Source: Lucinisca nassula (Eukaryota; Mollusca; Bivalvia; Lucinida; Lucinidae). From it: a DNA stretch of 64,000 nucleotides. Location of the stretch: NCBI GenBank assembly GCA_963580285.1, contig OY757015.1, positions 134,672,029-134,736,028 on the forward strand. The letters run 5' to 3'. How positions within the stretch are numbered: position 1 is the stretch's first letter; each line of letters opens with the position of its first letter. Position numbers and translations under genes: made by a program. Positions 52,001-61,000 of this stretch are shown piece by piece. The notes under the pieces were generated by a model that saw only the letters and a program-made list of their open reading frames with translations, did not search any database and was not told the DNA's origin.

Positions 52001-55000
52001 AGTGTAGATCCAGATCAGATGGCTTCTGAAGAAGAAGCCATCTGATCAGGATCTACACTGTTTGGCATTCAGTTTATGAATTTGTAGCAATACATTACAT
52101 CAAGTAATTTGATTGGTTGATAGGCAGAAATGGGTGTGGCTTAAATGAATATTCAGCAAGATAAGGGTTAAACATGAAGTAAGAAAATCATTCCAATTCT
52201 CTTTGTTTTGTTTTGTTTTTTCAGGTGAAACCAGATCCAGAATTTCCAACAGTAAAATATCCAAATCCTGAGGAAGGAAAAGGGGCTCTGGTATGTGCAT
52301 TCTGTAGTTCATTACGATAACACATCCGTGTGATATAGTGCATTTTTCAAACCTCAAAAAAAAGGTAATTTTTCTGATGAAAATTTGTGGTATTTTTCTT
52401 ATCTATACTCAGAACATAGGTTTTAGGTGCGTGTTAGAACTGCCTCATTGAGGTGGTTTTAACGAGTACCCACAACCTATGTCTTGGAGCAGAAATAAGG
52501 AAAATAATGTTTATCCCAGTAAACCCCAGTTTTCTCTATATATAGTGGGGTTTAGGGGGTCTTTATTTCACGGACTTGTTCACGTGATGGCTGTCAAAAT
52601 GCCTGTCCTGAAGTTATAAAACTGAGCAAATAAAAGTTATAAAACTGAGCAAGTTATAAATGCCTGTCCTGAAGTTATAAAACTGAGCAAATAAAAGTTA
52701 TAAAACTGAGCAAGTTATAAATGCCTGTCCTGAAGTTATAAAACTGAGCAAATAAAAGTTATAAAACTGAGCAAGTTATAAATGCCTGTCCTGAAGTTAT
52801 AAAACTGAGCAAATAAAAGTTATAAAACTGAGCAAGTTATAAATGCCTGTCCTGAAGTTATAAAACTGAGCAAAACTGAAGTTTTATAGTATAAACAAAA
52901 ATATGTTTATACTATAAAACTTCAGTTTTGCTCAGTTCATTATAGCTTGAAATTTGTCCTGCTCATAAATATTAAAATGCCACCAATTGTTAGCATTTTA
53001 CCACTTGTGAGCACCGCAAATATCAGCTCAGTATAGCATGAAAATTGTCCTGCTCATAAATATTAAAATGCCACTCATTTGTGGCATTTTAATATTTATG
53101 AGCAGGACAAATACCAATCAAATACTGATATGGGCTTGAAATTATCATTTGTAGTTTATTGTTATACCCCCGGCGTATGCCATGGGGGTATATAGTTTTT
53201 GTCTTTTCCGTCTGTCTGTCCGTAAACAATTATTTTGTGTCAAAGATATCTCAGGAACTGCTTCACATAGAAACTTGAAATTTTGCACACATGATCAGTA
53301 TGACTACTTGTATTGTGGGAAAGAAAATAAGGGCCAAGGGGTCAGGCCTTTTAGAGTTATTTCCCTTTGTAGTTCGGCACTGGCCGGGGGTATATGTGCC
53401 CCACTGGTGTTAAGATTTATTAGCATTGAAAATTTACATGCTCAGTTGGATTGAGCATGATAAATGTTGGGAAACCCTAGAACCGGGATAATTATCCTGT
53501 ATTCTCCTAGAACTGGAACACTATGACTTAGATAAGGTGGTTGGGGAGTAATAAAGATAACGAAAGGATATTATTCTTATCTCTTTATTGCCGGCCTCGG
53601 TAGCTCAGTCAGACGCATGTCTGACTGGTGATCAGGAGGACGCGGGTTCGATTCCTGCTGAGGTCAGCAACATTCTTTCATGGAGATTGATCATGAAATC
53701 TTTTCTATGGTCATTCTGTCCCTTTCCGCTGATTCAAGAAGGGCAGTTGTCAGTTTCTGGCGAAAGACTGTGCACTACTGGTTAACTGCTTACGTAAGGA
53801 AAAGTTTGGGTAGGTAAACTGACCAGCTCAAAAATGATCTAAATAGTGTTGACTGGTCCTTAAACTCCAATGAAAGTAAACAAACAAACAAACTTTTTAT
53901 CAAAAAGTATATGGCCACCAGAGCTACAAATAATAATAATAATAAAAAACTTTATAACAACTTCTCCTATACCTTTGGTCCAATTTCATTCAAACTTCAT
54001 CGGAAGGTTGTGTAGACCAAAAACCAAACCAAAACCTTTTCTAGAAAGTGTTGTTGCTGTTGTGTTTTCAACAGCTACTCATATTTTTCAGCAGGAATAT
54101 TAGCATATATACCATAATAAGGGGAATGGACTCCCCTTCAGAGGAGGCAACTCCTGCAAAATTATTTTTGTCTCCCATGGCAATAGGGGTCAACTCTTAA
54201 AGAAAAGAATTTGCTCCTGAGGAGCAAATTCTTTCCTTTAAGAGTAGATCCCTTTTTCAGTAGGGCAGGGCTTACAGAGAAGCAAACATGAAAGTTTCGA
54301 AAGTTGTCTCCCTTAGAAAAATGGCGGTAAAATCTGCCAGGTGTTACCATTCCCCTTAAATGACCAATGTTTCAACAATATGGTACCTAACTAAAGACAT
54401 TGTTATTTTTGAACAACTTGACATAGGGATTTATATCCATTTTTGTTTTTGTTTATTTGTTTCATTTCTTTATGTTTTTTCTTTTTTTTTTTTTTGAGAC
54501 ATTATCATTCCAAACAGCTGATGCTAACCAGAGTAAGGTGATACTGGCCAATGATCCTGATGCTGATAGACTTGCTTTAGCTGAGAAAATGGGGTAGGTA
54601 GCCTTAGCCCATTTATGCACAGAATCTTCAGGTTCAGAGAAAACATGCAATGGAAATTTCTGGTGAGATTTTGGTTTGGTTTGTACAGTACTGATCACAA
54701 ATATTGGGACACACAGGCCTAAGCAAACAGTGCATACCCAGATCAGACTGCTCCTGAAGGAGCAGTCTGATCAGGGTCTACACTGTTTGCTATTCAGTCT
54801 GCACTTTTTGGACTCCTTGCTAGGATCATGAAACATTTTTTTTTAAATTTTAGGAGAATTACAGCTAGTCCTCAAGGTGTCGAAAATTTAGGATTTTTAT
54901 GGTTTCTCAACGCTCTTAAGTTCATGTCCAGCACATGCTCAAAGACCCTTTTTCACCTGTCATGGTCCACATATGGTATGCCATAAAAATCTAAGGACTT

Positions 55001-58000
55001 GCTGAAATTGTCCTAAAATTTTGACAAATTTGTTTCACAATTCTGCAAGGAGCCCAAAAGTTGCAGACGGAATGGCAAAAAGTGTAGACCCTTGAGCAGT
55101 CTGATCTTGGACTGCACTGAATGGCATACAGTGTAGACCCTGATTGGACTGCTTCTATAGGAACAGTCTTATCTTGGACTGGAAACAGTGGAGACACTGA
55201 TTTGACAGCTCTTACAGGAGTAGTCTTCTGGGACTGCACTATTTGCTTTGGCCTATCTGTCCCAATACTTAGGATCATTATTGTATACACTAATACTTTT
55301 GATGAAAAAAATGTAAGTAGCTTTTGCAAATGAAAAAGCTTCCTACATTTTGTCAGCAAAATTTTTGCAAAAGCTACACACATTTTTCAGCTAAAATATT
55401 GATGTGCTTGCATTTTGACCATTAAAGAGTTTGTAAAGCTACAAGTCCTTTTTATAGAACATACTTAACTTCACCGCAGGTAGTGTAAAATGAATGTGTG
55501 ACTGCTGTAAAAATTCTGCTTGCCCATTATCATAATGTGGGTTATATTTCCTAGTTCTTTTGGTTCACTGCGTAAGTATTTAAAATGTAACAGGGTCACC
55601 GATGTGGCTTAAATGGCTTAAACTAGCTGGTGTGGCCCAAAAAAAAAAAACCTGTACACTCCTGAGTTTTCAGATCAGTGTACCGTTTCCAAAGAATTAC
55701 CATTTCATAGATCATATTTTAAACAACTAGGTCCAGAGGGACATGTATATAGGTCATCAGTGCAGCATACAGTGCAACATTGTGTACATTAACCCTTATC
55801 CTGCTGAACAAATTCCTTTAGCCACAATCATTTTTGACTGTCAACCAATCAGATTACTTGAAATAATGATTCTTTCAAATTCGAAAACTGAATGACAAAC
55901 AGTGTAGATCCTGATCAGAAGCCATCTGATCTGGATCTACACTGTTTGCAACGATAGGGGTTATCATGTTCAGCAGGATAAGAGTTAACAGTTTCAAAAA
56001 CCCTCACACAAGAATGTATTTTTATATGGTCTATAGCAGTGGATAATTAAAAAAAAAATATGAGGGCAAAGCATATAATTGTTTGTTTGTTCAGATGAGT
56101 TACATTCAGTGTGAATGCCATTGCATGCTTCCTTCTCAAGCAGAATGTCTATTACTCTTTTATAGCAAAATAAAAATATTATGTGTGGTTTACTGTGTCC
56201 AAAACTGAATTGTATATGAAGAAAATAGTTCATTTTTGGTATGGTCTCAAAATTCTGTCCTTGTCAGTCACAAAGAAGGCATACACATGGCTGCGTGGTC
56301 AATGCTTTCATTACGAAAATTCACTCATGTGACATGATGAATGCTTTTTGTTACTCCAAAACAGACATTTTACTAATCAGAATTTGGATTTTTAGCTCAC
56401 CTGTCACATAGTGACAAGGTGAGCTTTTGTGATCACTTTTTGTCCGTCGTCCATCGTGCGTCTGTCCGTAAACAATTTCAAATAAGTATATCTCTAAAAC
56501 CCCATGGTCAATCTTGATCAAATTTCATGAGAAGCATCATCAGGTAGGGGGAAAGGCTGCATAAGGTTTTTGGGCTGATCAGATTGGAATTCTGGTTGCT
56601 TTGGCAACATATAGCTCCTATAGACTTATAATGGGAAAAAATTAAAATATCTTCTTCTCTGAAACCACAGGACCCAGAGCTTAGATATTTAATATGTAGC
56701 AATGGCAAGTGGTCACCTACATAATTCCTGCCAATCATGCCCCTGGGGCTCCAAAATGGCCACGCCCCGGGGCCCCTTCGCTCCCATAGACTCATAATGG
56801 AACAAAAAGCTTCAAAAATCTTCTTCTCGGAAACCACAGGGCCCAGAGATTAGATATTTAGCATGTAGCAACCGCAAGTGGTCACCTACATAATTCCTGC
56901 CAATCATGCCCCTGGGGTCCAAAGGGCCATGCCCCGGAGCCCTTTAGCTCCTATAGACTCATAATGGAAAAAAGCTTCAAAAATCTGCTTCTCTAAAACC
57001 ACAGGGCCCAGAGCTGAGATATTTGGCATGTAGCAACGGCAAGTGGTCACCTACATAATTCCTGCCAATCATGCCCGCGGGGTCCAAATTGGCCACACCC
57101 TGGGGCCCCTTAGCTCCCATAGCCTCATATTGGAAAAAAAGCTTCAAAAATCTTCTTCTCTGAAACCACAGGGCCAAGAGCTTAGATATTTAACATGTAG
57201 CAACGGCCAGTGGTCACCTACATAATTCCTGCCAATCATGCCCCTGGGTTCCAAATGGGCGACACCACGGGGCCCCTTCGCTCCCATAGACTCCTAATGG
57301 AACAAAAAGCTTCAAAAATTTTCTTCTCTGAAACCACAGGGCCCAGAGCTTAGATATGTAGCATGTAGCAACGGCAGGTGGTCACCTACATAATTCCTGC
57401 CAATCATGCCCCTGGGGTCCAAAAGGGCCACACCACGGGGCCCTTTAGCTCCTATAGACTCATAATGGAAAAAAGCTTCAAAAATCTTCCTCTCTGAAAC
57501 CACAGGGCCCGGAGCTGAGATATTTGGCATGTAGCAACAGCAAGTGGTCACCTACATAAATCCTGCCAATCATGCCCCTAGGGTCCAAATGGGCCACGCC
57601 CCTGGGCCCCTTAGCTCCCATAGACTCATAATGAAAAAAAAAAGGTTCAAAAATCTTCTTCTCTGAAACCACAAAGCCCAGAGTTTAGATATTTAGCATG
57701 TAGCAACGGTAATTGGTCACCTACATAATTCCTGCCAATCATGCCCCTGGGCTCCAAATGGGCCATGGCCGGGGCCCCTTTGCTCCCATAGACTCATAAT
57801 GGAAAAAAAGCTTAAAAAATCTTCTTCTCTGAAACCACAGGACCCAGAGCTTAGATATTTAGCACGTAGCAATGGCAAGTGGTCACCTACATAATTCCTG
57901 ACAGTCATGCCCCTGGGGTCCAAAAGGGCCATTCCCCGGGGCCCCTTAGCTCCTATAGACTCATAATGGAAAAAAAAAAGCTTCAAAAATCTTCTTCTCT

Positions 58001-61000
58001 GAAACCACAGGGCCCAGAGCTTAGATATTTGGCATGTAGCAATGGCAAGTGGTCACCTACATAAATCCTGCCAATCATGCCCGTGGGGTCCAAATGGGCC
58101 ACGCCCCGGGGCCCCTTAGCTCCCATAGACACATAATGGAAAAAAGCTTCAAAAATCTTCTTCTCTGAAACCACAGGGCCCAGAGCTTAGATATTTAGCA
58201 TGTAGCAATGACAAGTGGTCACCTACATAAATCCTGCCTAATCATGCCCCTGGGGTCCAAATGGGCCACACCCTGGGACCCCCTTTGCTCCCATAGACTT
58301 ATAATGGAAAAAAAAACTTCAAACATCTTCTTCCTGAAACCACAGGGCCCAGAGCTTAGATATTTAGCATGTAGCAACGGCAAGTGGTCACCTACATATT
58401 TCCTGCTAATCATGCCCCTGGGGTCCAAATGGGCAACGCCCCGGGGCCCCTTAGCTCCCATAGACTCATAATGGAAAAAAGCTTCAAAAATCTTCTTCTC
58501 AGAAACTTTGAAGCACAGAACTTAGATATTTAGTGTCTAGCAACATAAAATAGCCAGCTACATAAATCCTGCTAACCCTGCCCCTGGGGTCAAAATTGGC
58601 CACGCCCAAGCTCATCACCTCCAATAGACTTATAATGGAAAAAAACTTCTTCTTTGAAACCATAAGGCCCAGAGCTTAGATTTTTAGTATGTAGCAATGT
58701 CAAGTGGCCACCTACATAAATCCTGCCAGTTATGCCCCTGGGATCCAAATTGGCTACACCCCAGGGCTCTTTAGCTTCCCTAGACTTACAATTGGAGAAA
58801 CTTCAAAAATCTACTTCTCTGAAACCAGAGGGCCCTTATAATGAAAAAAAAAAGCTTAAAATGGGGAAAAAAATCTTCAAAAATCTTTTTCCTGAAACCA
58901 TAAGTCCCAGAGCTAAGATATTTAGCATGTAGCAATGTCGAGTGGTCGCCTACATGAATCCTGCCAATCATACCCCTGGGGTCCAAATCCTGTGGCCCCT
59001 TAACTTCAACAAACTTAAAATGGAAAAAAGCTTCAAACATCTTCTTTGAAACCATGAAGTACAGACCTTAGATATTTAGTATATAGCAACACAAAATGGT
59101 CGCCTACTTAAATCCTGCCAACCGTGCCTTTGGGTCAAAATTGGCCAAGCCCCAGGGCTCATTAGCTCCTATAGACTTATACTGGAAAAAAAATAAAAAA
59201 ATCTTTTTCTCCAAAACCATAAGGCACAGATTTTGTTTGATTTGCGGTTTTACATCCCCGTCAACACTGTATAGGTCATTTTGGAGATGTCTCTTCCAAT
59301 TTTGTGGGACTTTTACCCGACATTGAGATGAAATTACATCTCAAGCCCTGTCGCCCAATGAAACCAGTAGGGTTTATAAGCATGGACACCGCTTTGCCTG
59401 AGCTTAGATATTTAGTATGTAGCAATGTCAAGTGGTCTCCTACACTAATGATTTTCTGGTACACAGGTTAGCGATATAGGGCAATTGGGCCCTCTTGTTT
59501 TTCTTATTTTTGCATCAAACATAGATTGTGGGTGCTTGTTAGAACCACCTCACTGTGCCAGTCCACAATCTATTTTTTTGAGCAAAAAAAAAGAATATAA
59601 TGTATACCTCTTGTCAACTGTATATAAAGTGGAGTTTAAAGGAGTATTCCTTTCAAAGACATATTAACATGATGTTATATGTTCATTTCAGTGATGATTG
59701 GATTATTTTTTCTGGTAACGAAACAGGAGCATTGCTTGGTTGGTGGTCCTGGTTTGCTTTCAGACAGAAATACCCTGACATACCAGGTATATGTTAGTTT
59801 TGTAAAGTATATTTTAGATTCAAACAGTTTGGAAGTACATGTATTAAGCCCAATTTTAATGCACATGCATATGTAAATAGATGTAGCGTCAAAACATTTG
59901 CGACTGTATATTTTGCGATATACTGTCGGAAACCTGACGTCATCACATCCTCACTTTCCATTGGCTGGCATTTGGTTTTATGCAGCTCTTTGCCACTTTG
60001 TGGTAAAACAGTACAATTTTCAGCAAAACAGAGTAAAACCTCTGATTTACCTCCATAAATGACAGTTTTAAATACAAGCATCCCCTATATAACCCTTTTA
60101 TCCCTGAGTTTCTGGGGTAGAATTTTTCATCTTTGAATTTTGGCATGCCCAGTCTTTGGAGTTCAGTTAAAATCATTAAGGTCGGTCAGTAGCTCAGTCT
60201 GACTGCTGAACAGGAGGTTGCAGCTTGTATACCGCCAGGTCAGCAACATTCTTATTTTGGAAATCCATCTGATCAGGATCTACACCATTGGTTGTTCAGG
60301 TTACTAATTTGAATACTTCAAATCAAGTAGTTTGATTGGTTGATAGTCAGAAATGGGTGTGTCAAAATAAATTATTTATTAGGACAGGGGTTAAAGGTGC
60401 ATTATTGAGCTACCGGGTCTCAAACTTTTTTTCTGGTTTTTATCTTCAATTGATACCCCTTTGTCATGTGTACACTTTTGGAGCTAAATACAGCTTCAGA
60501 ACTGTGTGAAAATGGTCGTTTTCATTTGTGTTTACCCTTGGCTCTGAACATGTGTTCAGAATTTCTGTTCTAAAAATAAATCTGTCACTTTACACATACA
60601 TGGCGACAATATCATCTCTGAGTGTCTTTACTTATGGCATGGTATTCAGCGTCATATTTTTTCCGATTCAGGCATGGCCTAAGCAAACAAGACCAAAAAA
60701 TGAACGTCATTTAACGTCATATATGGGGATTCTATTTTTGTCACGAACTAAAAATAGATTGAACTAGTGTTCGAAACATAGTTAGGGAATCCCTCTCATA
60801 CTTGTTTACCTGTCATCATAATTGTTCGCATTTTTGCATAAAATGAATTCATTTGTATTGTTTTAAAGAAAAATACCGGCTATATGTATTTTATTTTTGG
60901 AAGCATTTTTTACCGATAGCTCAATAATGCACCTTTAAGCATTACAATAACAAACCCGTGTGTCATAGTGCATTTTTTCACATTTCCAAAATGGCTACTT

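Noticed and set aside
53592..53665. Functional tRNA gene at the S2 head
   Set aside because: The same head occurs at 19350 and 45660 with the same SINE body and tail.
56515..56545. CTGATGA...GAAA on the minus strand of H14
   Set aside because: The intervening stem cannot form properly and there is no closing stem I; it is part of the element's unit-like sequence.
57300..58470. Several 60-90 codon ORFs repeating [15 protein letters not shown] on the minus strand
   Set aside because: They are translations of H14 tandem units on both strands, with no start or conservation signal.
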